Source: Todiramphus chloris collaris
Lineage: Eukaryota; Chordata; Aves; Coraciiformes; Alcedinidae
Length of the DNA: 64,000 bases
Direction of reading: 5' to 3'
Assembly (NCBI GenBank): GCA_025345505.1
Contig: JANVCC010000018.1
Coordinates: 57,052,724-57,116,723, forward strand
In this document: positions 1 to 14,394 of the stretch, piece after piece
How the letters are laid out: every line of letters starts with the position of its first letter
Position numbering within the stretch: the stretch's first letter is position 1
The notes under the pieces: model-generated
Told to the model about the DNA's origin: nothing
Seen by the model: the letters and a program-made list of their open reading frames with translations, nothing else
Databases searched by the model: none
Made by a program: the position numbers and the translations under genes

Positions 1-3000
1 AAACCTAAGAATTCTTTGGGTGGAGAAGTCTAGAGAGCCCAAGTGCGTATGATCTTTTAAGTTCTTTCAAATTAAGTAAACAAAAGATAGAAGAAAAGTA
101 AAAGGGAAGAGGAAGATGACAGGTCAAAATGATTTGCCCAAAGCTGCACAGCAGATTGGGCACAATCCAATCCCCACACAGAATGGCAGGGAAAGAAAAA
201 ACTTCCAGGTTTCCTAACCTTGCATTGTTAGGTCCGACTGCAGTCCTTGGGTACCATGTTTTATTTTCATAACGGTCTGAGCTATGTTGCATTACCTTGT
301 ATCTATGGCAGACTAGCAGCTGGTACACAGAGGATTACCAGTGTTACGTCTTAGGTGGCACATGGCAATTAACCACCAGTTTAGTCATGTGGAAGAGACC
401 TCATATGTCTACATGAACTTGAGGAAACCTGTCACAGAACATGATCAACCTGAAGACTTCAAATACTCAGAACATCAGTAAATAAAATCCAAATATGGTG
501 TACTAACATTTAATGAGAACTGGACTAGGAGAAGCACGTAATTTCATCTTTCAACCATCTTCCATGAAGTGATGTGGAACACTGGGAAAAGTGCATGCTT
601 TATCTTTCTTCCCTAACAGATTTTAAAGCTTGGCTAATGCTTAATAAAAAATAATTTAAATTATATGCTGCAATATATTAAGTACAATGATAATTATTAT
701 AATTTCATATATCTATTTTCCATAGTGGCATTTACATCCCCAGTTTCTTCGGAGCACTTAACACTTTCTGACAGCCAGTGAGGATGACTTAGGAGGTGGA
801 AAGCAGGGAGACAGAATGCATTTGATGTTACAGGAGAGAATTCACATCTACATGGAGGTTGCCTTCAGCAACTAATAGTATAAAGTTTCTTTTGTCTCCC
901 TAAATGGCAAATTTTAAGATACTGCTTGTGCTTTCTTGCTTCTTTTCAACTGCCAGGCAATAAGAGGAACATGGAGAGAGAAACTGAGAGGCAGTGAGAC
1001 TCAAAGGTAACAATCAAGAGCGAAATAGAAGGTAGCTTCAGAGATAAACCAAACAGTTTCACTTGTCTCTTGGGCAGAGTAACCGTTTGGTGAGAGGAAA
1101 CTCACTGCTGTCAGTGAGTTACAGACATCAGAAGCCAGGACCTGAAAATATCCAGTAGTACATTACTGGCAGGCTGGATCCCCAAATTGCTTTGCCTTTG
1201 AGAAAGGTGAGGTTGGCTTGCTCTTACTCTGCATGTCTTGACTCTCAAGATTATGGACTGTGACTGTGTCCTGGGGAGTTGCTAATATCTGGAATGCGAT
1301 TTCCAGAGAAATGGTGCATTATTGGGATGGACATTTTGACAAAAGCTGTTTTTCCCCCCCCTTTGTAAAGTCTTGGTAGTACTCAAGTACCCACAGCAAG
1401 CACGGGCACCAAGTTGCACTTTTACTAAGGATGTCCAGTGCTTATTTTGACATAAAATGTGAATTCACTTTACCAAATCACTACTTGCCCAGTGTCCTGT
1501 GGTTCTAACATGCCACATAAGCATCAGGTGTGTTAAACTGTCATGGTCAATTGGTGACATCCTTCTCCTCCACTGCTGGCAATGCTTTCCAGTTTCAGGG
1601 GCAGTACTAAGGCCCATAGGGACAGAATGACCACAGCTGCATAAATACCATCACCAGGGCAAATGTGTCAGCACACAATGTTAGGAGGTGGCCACACCTG
1701 ATACTTTCAATACCAGACGATAGTTAGTACCTCTGCTATGACCTAGTAATTCAGAAATGAGTTGTTGATTATCTCTTGAACTTGGTGACTCTATGAACTC
1801 ATGCAGAAGAAGATTTATCTCATTTTGCAGCAAAATGTCTTTGAATATTTGCCTGCACAGTTATAAGAAATGCAGGGTGTAGGATGCCTCTTGGTGTGAT
1901 AAATTGCACTGAAATATTTGTAAATGTACTAGTTACACTTATTTTGGTTATAACATTTTCAGAGATAGTTTCTATCTGATTCTGCCTACAGTAGGAACTT
2001 TCAGCACAAGGATAAACAATGCTTTTTTTGTCTCTCCATCTTGTCCATTTAATGCTGTACACTGTTCATTCCCACAAGTTCTGATCAATGTGTGTTTGTA
2101 TTTGTCTGGCACGAAGCAGTCCAAATCTCCCCTGGTGCCTCCAAGAAGCACTCAACTAGATTTGTATTTTTCACATTAAAATGCATGTCTCTTAGTATTC
2201 TGATGTTTCTAAACAATTATGCAGTGTACAATTACCCTCCTACTTCATTTGCCTACCCTATTTTAAAGGACATATTTTTCTGAACCCTAGCTTGGCAGAA
2301 TACTAAATACTCTCTGGTAATCTAAGAGAACAGTTCAGTTACTAAAATGAAATGGTCCACTTAAACACTTCTTAAATGAAGCCAGGGGTCAGAAGCACTA
2401 AACAGGATCAAAGTCTAAGCAGTAGGTTTCTGTGTACCACATTTGCATGCTTTGATTATTATCATATTCTGTAAAGGGAGAGAGGGTTGTATTTTACCAA
2501 ACAAGAAAACTAGCAACTTTAATGAGACTGTACCATAAAAATTTCCTAACAGCATGTTTCAGAACAGGTCTAACTTTGTACCTGTTCAGGCTGAATTTGC
2601 ATCCTTGCTTTTGGCTTGAATTTAGGCTCCTTTCAGCCATCGCTTGCCCCATGTCAGGTGGCTTTTCTAGGAAGAGCTAAGTGGATTCTTCCTAGGCAGG
2701 ATCCAGGATCAACTCCTTTCCACCTGTGGTCTGTCATTACCAAAAGCAAAAGGGTCATGGGATGCTTTACAGATGAGTCAGGTGTGCTGGGAAAGCTGTT
2801 GTAGCGCAGGGGTCACATCAGAGAGCATTATCTGTCTCTCCTTGGACCCATGTCCTGAGGAGCTCCCACTGGCAGGGTGAACTCAGGCTCATGGTTAGTC
2901 CAGGGGCTGGTCCTGAGCAGTTGTGCAAGCCTAGTCAGTGAACTTCTTATGGGGAGGACTAACTTTTACATATATATTTCAAGCATAGCTTTCAGATAGA

Positions 3001-4453
3001 TTTTTCCCTATATAGTTTACTCTTTGTCTGACACTGAGGATCTTCTTGTATTTCTACTAGTCACTGGCAAAATTCCACGGACTTCAATTCAAGTTAAATT
3101 TGGCTGCAGAAGGAGACATGTCATTTAGTCTGTGTGGTGGTTTTTGGTCTCTCATTAGCATCTGCTGCCCACTGCTATACAAAACAAAATGACAAGTTTC
3201 TGAAAGGAGAGATTATTCTTTTGTATGTGTGTTTTCTAACCACATGAGTAACAAATATATATGGTAATTTCACTGACTGCAAGTGAATGTCTGAAGCTTC
3301 TTGAAAAATCATCTTTCAGAGGCACCATGTGGGTCTGCAGGGCTCACTAACTGGGACCCAGGTGCTAATGCCATGACTAAGCTGTGTTGAAACGACTCAG
3401 AGACAACCACAAAGTAACCGTCAGTGGCTTAGCATCTCTCAGGTCAATGTGTGCCACCAGCTCTACTTCATGGTGTGGATGTCCCCGTGGCATCTGTAAT
3501 ACTTGGTAGGAATTAATTCTGTGTCAGCACAGAGAACCACAAAAAAACCCTCTGCCTGATTTGCAGCAGTCATGAACAGAGCTGATGTATGTGGGAATAT
3601 AAAATGAAGGGAACGAGAACAGTATGAAATATGGTCTGTGTCATTTGATAATCCAGAGAGTTTCTTATTCAAAACTCACTGTTTACTCCTGCCTATTTTG
3701 AGAGAAGAGACTCGTATTAGAGCCAGTTCCAAAGCATAGTTAGAGGCAAGGCAAAATTCTGCTTAAAGGATGCTTGAAAAATTTGGGACCACTTTCTGAG
3801 ACTGAATAAAAATGTTTGTATAAAAAGAAACAGGACTAAAAGCACATAAAATAACCTAAGCTGAGAAAGTGAAGCAGGAATTTAAATTAATTCTCATAAA
3901 AGCAGGGGATGCATAAAAGAAAAGCAGGTTTAAAACTGTACATTTTCATCATATGCACAGCAAACTTGTGTTGACATTAAAGCAGGCACCTCTTAATGCA
4001 GAAATGCAAGTTATGTGTGCTTACAGCTTAAAAGTTTCCAGAGTTGTAACAGTACAAGCAAGCAGGGCCCAAGTCACAGTCTTAGCTGGTGGAGATGTGG
4101 CTATAATGGTGGCTGTGAGGGGCGTGGTTTCAATTTCCTTCTCTACCCTGTAATCTTAGTTTGACCAGGGAGGGAGGAAAGACAATAAATAGTTCAGATG
4201 ATGGAACTTAGTTTGGAAACCTGAATCCCATGAGATGTCTCTGGAATTACACTGTTCAGTGCCTTTAAAACATGGGTCTCTCTGTGCCTCTGCTTTCCAG
4301 CTGCAAAGTGGGAACACTGTCATTGCACTCCATCAAAAAAATATGAAAGGGACAATCCATCAGTCTGCAAAGACACATATTCCTGGGACCAGGAATAGGA
4401 GAAATATTATGTTCAGAATAAATTAACTCTTGTTCCTAGTTATTTCCCACCCA

Positions 4454-4483
4454 CCCCCCCCCCCCCCCCCCCCCTTTTTTTTT
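4454..4483. repeat. C21-T9 homopolymer junction
   Basis: A run of 21 C is followed directly by 9 T. The plus strand is pyrimidine-only here, with more pyrimidines on either side. Confidence 0.95.
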
Positions 4484-7400
4484 CCCTGTTGTCTGGTTGT
4501 GGGTTTTTCTCCTTTCTTCCTCAAAGCACAGGATACTGCTGACTGCTACCAAGGTCTATCTGGGCTTGCACTGCAGGAGCAGTCCTGCACCTGGAGGATG
4601 TTATTCTAATGCTGGAGAGTCAGGAGGCCAGAAGCAGTGCTTGATGAGTCTTGCCTGCAACTCAGCATTCCTCTTCTCTTCCTGTGTTCTTTTTAACTTC
4701 AGCAATTGAACCTATACCCATACTTTTTCTCTAGCATGGCCCTTCAACAAAAAAGCATCAGGAAGTGTGGCAACAGTGACTTCAGAGTGAATCTAGGAAC
4801 TAACTGTTGTCAACTCGTTGATCCCTTCCTTCCATACGCTGATAACCATGTCCTGAAATGACAAGTCCCAGCATGCAATAACACATCTTCATCGAAATGG
4901 AAAATTGGTCGCCTAGTAATTCAAAGTCTTGGTAACAAAATATCTATACATATGACTATGTGAGCAAATGTTATCTGATTTGGTATTGCTGCCCCTGTAA
5001 AATGTGTTTGAGGCATTTGGCATAGTACAATTCAGAAGTCAGCGTCTTCAGAGCACCAGAAAGCTACTAGATTCACACCAGAGGAAGAAAAAAGGGGATG
5101 CAGCACTTTTTGACTGCATTCTGCAGCGTATACTGATATATAAATCACACAGAATATCAGAAGACACAGTTTGGCATTGTGTCGGACCATGCTTGAATAA
5201 TCAGGTCAGTCTTATTTGTAGCTGTTCCAATCTCTTCTACAAATACTAGCTTCCTTGTTTTATTCTGATTCACGCAGGCCCCACAACCATCTGCAATTTG
5301 GCAGCTTCTACTGAGTAAGAAAATGTCAGCAGGAGAGGGGAGGGGTGATTAAAGAGAAGAGACAGAAACTTTTCCAGCCACCAGCTTGCCTCCCTTTTCA
5401 GTGTGCTTTGTGTGAGCTCTGCTGGCAATACCTACAACTTCTTTCTTTCATTAGAACATCTGATTATACTAACTGTGCTCGCCCAGCACTTGAATAAAGA
5501 CGTGTTTTTAACAGACATGAGTGCAATTAAATGTGAAAGTTGTATGGATCCAAGACCTTAATCAGGAGCAAGAGAACAAAGTATTGATGATTTGTAACCT
5601 GCAGCATGAAATCTGTTAAATCATACTGACAGCCAGAGACCAGTCTGGTTTTGAATCCAATATGCCTTATAGGGTAAATTCAGCAATATTTTAATAACTC
5701 TATCCATTACCTTGATAATAAGAAATTCTTTTGATGACATTCTGCAAGACTGTCAGCTGGCCTTTGGGATACACGCATTTTCTCAGACCTAGGACTAACA
5801 CTTAGCAGTGTAACTGGGAGATATTTGTTAATCAAAGAAAATAATTCTCTTTGCATCTGTTTAGGTCCTTTTTTTCGTGGCTCTTTTCTCACAAATCCAA
5901 TGATAGGAAACATTAGCTGAAAATTAATCTTAAACAGACAGGGGCATGATCCAAGATAGAAAAGACTTCTAAAGATTTCAGTGGATTTTGTATTACTATT
6001 CCTTTAGCACCAAAAGTAAGTTCCTGTTGTCTCTGTGCTATTTTGCACAAAGGGGATGAAAGCCAAGGCCCACAGAACCATGCAATGCCTCATTCATTCC
6101 TGTAGAAATAAGCAAGCACTGGGTGGCTATTTGAGAATCTCACACAGGGGATTGAGCAAGACCATCTAAGGCGTGTCCTCCCAGTGGATCAAATTGAACA
6201 CAGATCTCCAAAATCCCAGTCGCATGATCCATCTTGCTGCTGTTTCTGTTCTTGGAATAAGCCCCTACAGATGAACAAGAACAGAAAACTAATAGTAAAC
6301 ATGCAGTTGTTAGACCAGAAATGTAGGTACAAGATCAACCTCTGTAGAATATACACTAATTTTGAAAAAAGACTCTTAAGATTGAAAATACATATTTACA
6401 AAATTACTTACCCAATTGCCACACAGTTTGCTGGCTGGAATAATCTTGACAGAGTTATCAAATTACTTGGGATAGTAAACAAATGTCTAAAAATTTCTTT
6501 CCTAATCTATGAAAATAACTAAAGACTGTACCCCGTACCTAAGCAGAACAAATGGTACCTCCTCTGTCTTCAGTGAAATCTAGAATTAATATAATATAGC
6601 TCTGAACTGCTTAATATGTTGATATTTCATCTTGGGATGGGGGAGAGACAGGGGGGTCTAAGAGTCCAAGGTCTCACGTGGAGAATCAGGATGCAAAACT
6701 CGGAAAACAGGTCTGCCTTCTTCTCTTTTCAGCATTCTAGCCAGAGACCAGCCACTTACCCTTGGGTAGCCTGGTACAGATCACTAAGGACTGACTTTTA
6801 CCCTCCATTTGGCTGTTCTGTCTTTGTCTATAAGAAATGAACATATTGCCAGACTTCTTGCAGGGTGTGTACGGGAACACCTTATACGCTGTTTCAGGCC
6901 AGGCTAATGCATTATCAGATTCGACCAACTCTACTAGGGCAGTGGTGACAGAAAGACTTTGTACCAAAACAAGGGATGTTTAATAGCACAGCAACATCTT
7001 TGGATCCACTGTCCTGGGCAGGGAAAGCCTGCTTAGGCTGCAGTGAGCTGCCACAGCAATAGCAGGCTCATAGCAGCTACCCCCTTTCACCAGCTGCCCC
7101 TCCTCGCTTCACAGGAGGCACCAACCTTCATGGGAAGAATTGCTTGAATGAATCATACAAGTGTCTCACCCACTTCAATGCAAAACCAGCTAGGTTTTTC
7201 TCTTCCCCAGTATTAGGTGAGCCGATATCAACCTGAGTATTTGGCTTGTAAGGTGCTGGAGGCTTCACTCTTCCCCTCTATAAAGAGCAGAAAAAAAAGA
7301 GCATAGCACATCTTACACTGCTACAGTCATTTCTGCCCTGATATTCTGCTTCACTTCTCTCCTCACACTTCTCCCCAGAAAGTCAAGAGTTTCCTGATAC

Positions 7401-10400
7401 TTCTTTTTCTGCTTCATTTTCTTTCACTGCAAAAATGGGAATGTTAATTATTGCTCCACAGGGCTCCAGAAAACACAGCTGGAAAATAAACATGTACCAG
7501 TGCAGGGCTTTAAGATTTAACATCTCATAACTAACATGCTCTCACACTGTAAACTGCCTGTAGGGAGAAGAGTGGTCTTCCCAGACCCCAAATTTATGAT
7601 TTATCTGGATCACAGTCATTTATTCTACCTCAAAACAAAGTCTAGTCATCAGAAGTTCTTCTTGTGTGACAGTATTAAAGAATTTGCAGATCAAGACCTG
7701 TCTGAAATGATGGAGATGGATGAATGCCCTCTTTTTTTGATCCAACTGAAAGCTAAAAACTGTGTGTGTAATAAAAAACAAATTCTCTGTGTCTCTGCCA
7801 ACAAAGTAAGAAATTCAAGAATGGCATTTCCTTATTCCTGATTTGCTGCAGCTGGCCCTTTCTAATACTCAATTAGTCAGCAGTGGATAATAGAACTGTC
7901 CAAAAAAACAGTTTTAGTCAACAGACTAGGTGTGTTCACATAGGATTTCAGAAAGAGTAGATGTGAGGCTGTTGGGGTTTTTATAGTGCTTAAGAAAAGA
8001 AATGTTGTAAGATTCACTCTTCAGCAATCCTAAACTTGCTATGGGTGTCAAGAAGACCCTTCTTTCCTCTGCCTTCCTTGGTAAAGTAGTAATAGCAAGG
8101 AGTCCTGGAACAAAAGTGACTAATGACAGGACTGGTAGATTAATGTGAGAATTGCTTTTGGATTTTAGGGAGGTTCAAGCAGAAATTAGACCAAACCAAA
8201 GGTCTGAATTTGAAGACTCAGTTCCTCACCAACTTTGGATAAATTCTGTCCAGACACAGTTTATATTTGAATCCCATGTTCCCAGTGAATGAACTGAATT
8301 CAATTGTCCTGAATTTGGGAAATCTTCAATCTTACTCAAAGTCCTTTTTCTACAGCTTGTCTTTCTCCAAATCACAGGAAACTGTCAGTAGGGAAAAATA
8401 TGCCTATACTCAAACTGTTTCTGTAAAGACAGCTGCAAACCTGTAACATTTGAACAGATTAGCATGAGAAAGGATTAGGACTGCTTTAACTGAAATGAAT
8501 TATAAATGAGTTGGTTCAACTCCCTATCCTAAAATGTCTCAACATTTCCTTTCACTGGGATTTTGGTTGGGATCTCAAGTCCAGTGTAATGCCACTGTTT
8601 GTTCCAGTTTAGCTAAGACTCGTTGTAACTGCGTACAGGCCTTGCCACTGCTGTAGTGGAGTCACAGTACAAAAGTAAGGAGGAAGCAGTACAAAAATTG
8701 ATCAGTGTATATACATATATGTCATGTGTACATATTCCTGTGTGTATAGACATAAAAGGAAAGCAGGCACTCTTAGTGAGCTTTGATATTCTCAAATGTT
8801 GCAGATCACAAGAGATGGTGTCTCCAGCATTACATCAGCCTGGTTCTCCCAGACATAATTATTTAAATGTATACCACTTCTGAAACACAGCAGTCTAGAC
8901 TAAAAGACATATGGGCTGGCACTGTATGGCATCCTAGGAAAAACAGAGTATCAAACACATAATTACTGATAGGAGGCTGTACAAGCAGCATAGTTGCTAT
9001 TTAAATCACCAGATTTTGCTATTATCTTCATTTCTGAATGTTGCAAATTACTTTCATCATCCACTTTGCACTCACTACAACAGAAACAAGTTAGTTTATT
9101 TCCCAGACCCAAGCTTAAAGAGATAATTCAGTTCAAAAAGCCTTGGTGGGCTGACTGCAGATCACTTTGGCTGGAGAGTTTTAAACAGATTTATATTCTT
9201 CTTGGCCCTTTGTACATCTACTTCAGCTTTTGGCTAACTTCCAATAGAGAATGAGGAATTTTTCACTTTCTGTCCAAACGACTGTGAAATTTTGCTGCAC
9301 AATGAACTACAGTTGCAGAAATCCATCCAAGAGGTGGTTAAAAGGGAGACAGACTCCTGCACAGAAGAGGTAAAAGCTTTCTCCACACTGCAATAGCAAA
9401 AAAAAAAACCCCAAACCATAAAACTATTCAGACCCAAAACTGTCTGCTTTAGTGCTTGTTGCAAAAGCAAAAATAATCACAAAAAGGATTTTTCTCCAGC
9501 TTCTCAGAGCTGGCCTGCAGAAACGTCATGTGTTTTGCAGGTCTGGAGGCCTGCAGAAAAGAAGCTGAAAAGTGAAGAGATGCTTCCAGGCAGTTATTCT
9601 GGCCAGGTCTATTTCTCTTCTCCTTGGCTGGTTGAATCTTCCACACCCCATGGAAGGAGAGGGAAGGAGTAAAACTACAGAGAAGAGAAATGGAAGGTCA
9701 GCTTCTCTGCACGGACAATACTTTGTAATCTTAAACTGTCAAAGTCTCATATGCATGTACGGGGAGACCAGCACCAGTCATTTTGCAGTGCCTAAGCTAG
9801 AGGGTTTTTCTGACTATCTCTACTTCCACTTACTTCCTCTCCCCACAGTACAAGAGGCAAAATCAGGATCAGTGCTGTAAGGTAGGCTTACAATATTTAG
9901 AAGGAAAAGGTGACGTGTAAGAAAAAATTTTGGTTTTTCAATAAAAGATTTGATTTCATTTACTTATATGAAGATGGGCTTTTGGCAACTGCTGGATCTC
10001 ATGAAGTCACACTGTGTTTTTAATGTAAAGTATTTCAGTACCACTCATTGGGTGGAGTTGTTTGCATGCAATATTAGACATTTTTTCTGTATGTACCATG
10101 TATCTGACTGTGGTACTCATATACACAGTAAATGGTGTCTTAGAGCAAAGACAGCTGCATTGGACACTGTGGGACTTTCTGGAGAAAAAGTCACTAATGT
10201 GTCATATAGATATAGATATATATACACATACACACAGAGGAGACGTGACAGTGTACAAGGCGTATTGTGAACATCTTACCTTCTTTGGCAACCAGCTACT
10301 TCTCTGAGTAGACATTTTTGTTTCAGAAGAACTCCCTATGTAACTTCTTACCAGCAATAGCTTGAGTAGCTCAACTGCCTTCAGACTCACTTGGGAAAAA

Positions 10401-11477
10401 AAAACCATCCCAAACTCCCAAACCAATCAGACTATTTTGTGGAAACTAGAAGAACCAAGCAGACTGTGTGTACACATATATCTGTCTGTGGTGCATTTCC
10501 ATCAATAATAACTTAAGCAGCTCTACATCATATATGGTACCAGACGAACTGACCTGCTGTAGGTATCTCATGATGTAGAACTCAGTATGATTTTCTGTGT
10601 TGCCATGCCAGCAGGCAGTGTCATGTTTGCAGAGCTCACATATGAGTACAATTTTCTTTAATCAAAGTCCTTTTCTACTGTGAATATGATTTAGAAATTC
10701 TTCTAACTACAGTAAACTACTTTGAGGGGCACTGGCAAAAGACTATGCAGGGACATCTGCCACAGGCAGTTGCATACCTCCAGTTGGAGGGGCAATCAAA
10801 CCCAGGCTCCTTAGCATTAAGATCACTGTGGCACATTGGAAACTTAATAGAAGTCTATGCATTCACTGAGACTGAACATTAAAGGCATGACAAGTCAAGG
10901 GATTTTAGCTCACTCATTAATATTAGCCAGTACAGCTTGCTTACCTGTATTACATGCCTTAGACATATCTGTGCAGTGCCTGGTCTCTTCCTCCCATTCA
11001 TATTAGGATCATATCTACTCCATATTAAAAGGAAACGTCACATGTGATAGAGCAGTATATTTTGGACTTACACATTAGATAATCTGTTTTAAAAGTGTAA
11101 GATATATGGACTTTCCCTACAGTGTCATTTTTCAGTGAACCTTGATCATACACAAACACACATGACTAGAAGGAACCAAACTCTGGACCTTCCAACAGAA
11201 ACATTGTAGACTGCCATTACTGGAGTAAAGGCATAAAGCAGCAGCCCCTGGATAGGTACTAGGAAAACTATAATAAACACTAATTGATATATTGCACTCA
11301 CTTTTTTTTTTTTTTCCTCTTCATTTTTCTTTTCCCTCAAAAGTAGTAAGGAATTTAACAGTACATGAAAAGGATTTAATTCAAAATCAGGAGATACTCC
11401 ATTCCAGGACAGGTTCTACTTCTCTTTTGTTCCCCAGCTGTTCTAATAGAAGGACATCCCTCTGCAAAAGAGCTTAA

Positions 11478-11574
11478 AACTGTAATTTTGTCACAGTGTG
11501 GTAACAAAAAAAGTCCATCCCTCCAGAAAAGACTGTAAGATTGTATTTTTGTCCCAGTGTGGTAAAAAACATCC
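11478..11574. repeat. Imperfect direct repeat of about 43 bases
   Basis: Two copies (11478-11520 and 11531-11574) share ACTGTAA, a TTTTGTC.CAGTGTGGTAA core and a CATCC end. They are separated by about 10 bases and differ at several places. Confidence 0.75.
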
Positions 11575-13790
11575 TGTACTGAGGACTGAAGTTGCTTGTA
11601 CTCCAGTCATGCTGCCTGGCATTACCAGTGGAGTTGAGGTACAGTCTGGTTCTTGTACTGAAGCACAAGGTTGGTTCACTTTTAAGTTCCAGCAATCTCC
11701 CCATTTCAGCAGCGTGACAGAGCGTGCCCTGGTGCAGTGCTGGGAATCCAGCGTGGGTGGAAGACACAGTATGTTTTGCATTCCATAATGTTCATGCTGT
11801 GAGAACCACCATGCACCTCCTGGTAAAACCAACTGCTGCCACTGAGAGGATTAACAACTGAAACTTAAGCATTCTTCAATAACCACCATACCATCAAATA
11901 TGGAAAGAGGAAGGACTAGTGTTAATCTGACATCAACCTTTCAGTATCTCTTGCTATTATGGGCTCACAGAGCAGAAGCATACATACATAAATACTGAAT
12001 GAAAAAAGACAGTACATTATGGCAAGTTTCAGGTGGTATGAAGTAGGCAGCACAGAGGGATCTTACATTAAAAGCAAAGAACTAACCACAACATTTACTA
12101 CGAGTGTTGCACCCTTCTCTTTGATTCTTCTGTTTTCTTTCTGATTTTTATTTGCACACTTTCACTTTGATCATATTGAGAGTTTGACCTCTCTTACCCC
12201 AAGGAAATTGTGATACAATTCTTTTTAGAGTAACATAGTTAGCAAGGCACCCTTAGGTATGAGCTCCCATAGCCACACAGCAACCGGATCGACTGTACAC
12301 ATCAGAAACACGCCTCTGCTGATGGAATTACTTTGCAAAACAGAAAAGGCATGAGGGAGAGGGGTAGAAGCAAACCTCAAAAGCAGATTTCCAAAAACAA
12401 GAGCACAAGTTTTGTATAAAGAATGACACTAACAGTTGATGAAGAAAGTGCATTTTCAGTGAGGCAAAACACTAGATCAGGATCTAATATATTTATGAAT
12501 GGCAATTATAATATCAGCATGTCTTAGGATAGGCTGTCCAAAAAATTTGACTGTGGTACAGATAGAAAGTCCTACTGTATGGCATATGTATATAGACAAA
12601 TGGCAATAAGCCATATAAAAATATACATCCACTGGGAATCAAGGAGGGGTCGATAGGCCAGGGGCAACAAGGGGCTTTGATTTAGTGCGTTTAGAGCAAA
12701 TGCGTTCTGCCTTCCAGTTTAAAGAACATGTACACAACCGAAGACACCATTACAGATTAGTCCAATACAGAAAAACAGCAGTATAATGGCTAGAGTTGTA
12801 TATTACAGATCTCAAAGCCAAAGAAGTTCTTTGCATAGCAGCACTGTGAGAATTGCATAAGTTCTTGCATGCTAGGAAATTTAGGCTTGGTCCAGAAATA
12901 ACAAAACTCTAAGGGAAATGGCCTGCCTGCTGGGTTGCTGTAGATCTTTGCTGTTGAAGCCATTTGGATACAAAATCCCTATTTACAGAAACAACTATTT
13001 AAATAGACAACTGGAGAAATAAATCGATGCTGTGAATGCTCCAGAAAATTGTATTAGACTGACTGACAATTCTCTGCTATATATAACAGCTTACAGTACA
13101 TGTAATAGTGAAAGACAATTGTGTTGTTGCTGGAGAACACGCAAAGTTCATCCCTTCAGCAACATCTTAAAGATTCATACGAAGTTTACCACTAACACTG
13201 CAAAGACAAAAAATTCAGTAGAAATGTACCTTGAGTTTGAGAGATGATATACAGAGCTTTTAAAAGATTTTTTGTTCCTCTACTCCTTCTGCCTCTGACA
13301 GAGGTCACAGCCTCTGAGTTAGGCCAGCTTTCTGGCCCACTGTGCTGAGTATGTAGATAGATCTATCTGACTCCTCCTCTGTGTGTTTGTACCCTGCCAC
13401 ATTCCTTCCTAAAAGGGTCTCAGGGGGAAGATCATGGCTCCATGTCCCAGCGTGAGGGAGAATGATGCTTTCTGTCAACTAAGTACCAGACAGCTGATTC
13501 CTAGTCCCAATTTCATGGGCAGCTGACTGTGTGTGCAGGAAATTCTGCATTTATTGCAGCACTAAATCCCATAAACATGCATTAAAGAGAGTCTTAGACT
13601 TGTTCAGAGAACATGTAAGTAGAACCTCTATCTGCATTAAGACTTTAGACAAAATATGAAGGAATAATATTAAAAAAAATAATTTAAAAACAGGCTTACA
13701 AAACTCACCGCTTCCATAGGTGACACTAGGATTAATAGAAAGGTCAAGTTATACTTAGATCATCTGTGGTTCTATGAGTATGTGTGTCTC

Positions 13791-13813
13791 TGTGCATGTG
13801 TGTGTGTGTGTGG
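13791..13813. repeat. GT-rich short repeat
   Basis: Alternating T and G with one CA interruption, next to earlier TGTG units. Confidence 0.85.
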
Positions 13814-14394
13814 AGAGAGCCTCTTGCCTCAGAGATAACATGGGGGAAGCCGAAAGTCCAACAGAGCTCTTCCCCCTATAGCAAATAAGTAGCAATAAAA
13901 GCCATTACTGTGGTTCATCAATAACAGTTGTAGCAACTCAAACAATTTGCCACAGTGCACTGGCCCCGTTACCGTTGCAGCTGGCCACAGTGTCAGTGGC
14001 AATCTTCTAAAATTGGTAGGTCCAACTAGACACCTGCAAACCAAAATCACCAGTTTTGATACTTCTGGGCATCAGAGCCAAGGTCTGCAATTAGATGGAC
14101 ACAGAAAATGTTGACAAAATGGACTTGTCCTTGACCTATTAGTTTATTTCAAAAACCTTCTGTTCATTAAACTTACATACATTAGGGAATGTTGTAGATA
14201 TTTGATCCTTTCTCTGTTATTCGACAATGTGATCTATGTCAAAGGCAACCAAAGAAACTGAAGGGAACTAAAGAAACACTTTCACTGACTAATCAAGGGA
14301 AATGCTTTCATAGTTACATACTTCAAACAAAAGTGCACCACCATCGTTCAGAACAAAACTGCTTACCTTTACCATGAAGGTAATTTAAATAAGT

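Larger units (their letters stand above)
1..14390. other. Gene-free stretch downstream of KIAA0408
   Basis: No reading frame here shows conserved motifs, splice-consistent structure or a recognised protein. It contains a poly-C/poly-T tract (4454-4483), a GT repeat near 13791-13813, an imperfect local duplication at 11478-11574 and otherwise unique AT-rich DNA. It is treated as intergenic. Confidence 0.6.

Noticed and set aside
11474-11832. Several overlapping frames on both strands
   Set aside because: Overlapping frames over the imperfect duplication, with no conserved features in any of them.
13829-14050. Possible repeat-derived or exon-like minus-strand frame downstream of KIAA0408
   Set aside because: I compared it with CR1 and KIAA0408 motifs and found no match; it lies beyond the likely polyadenylation site.
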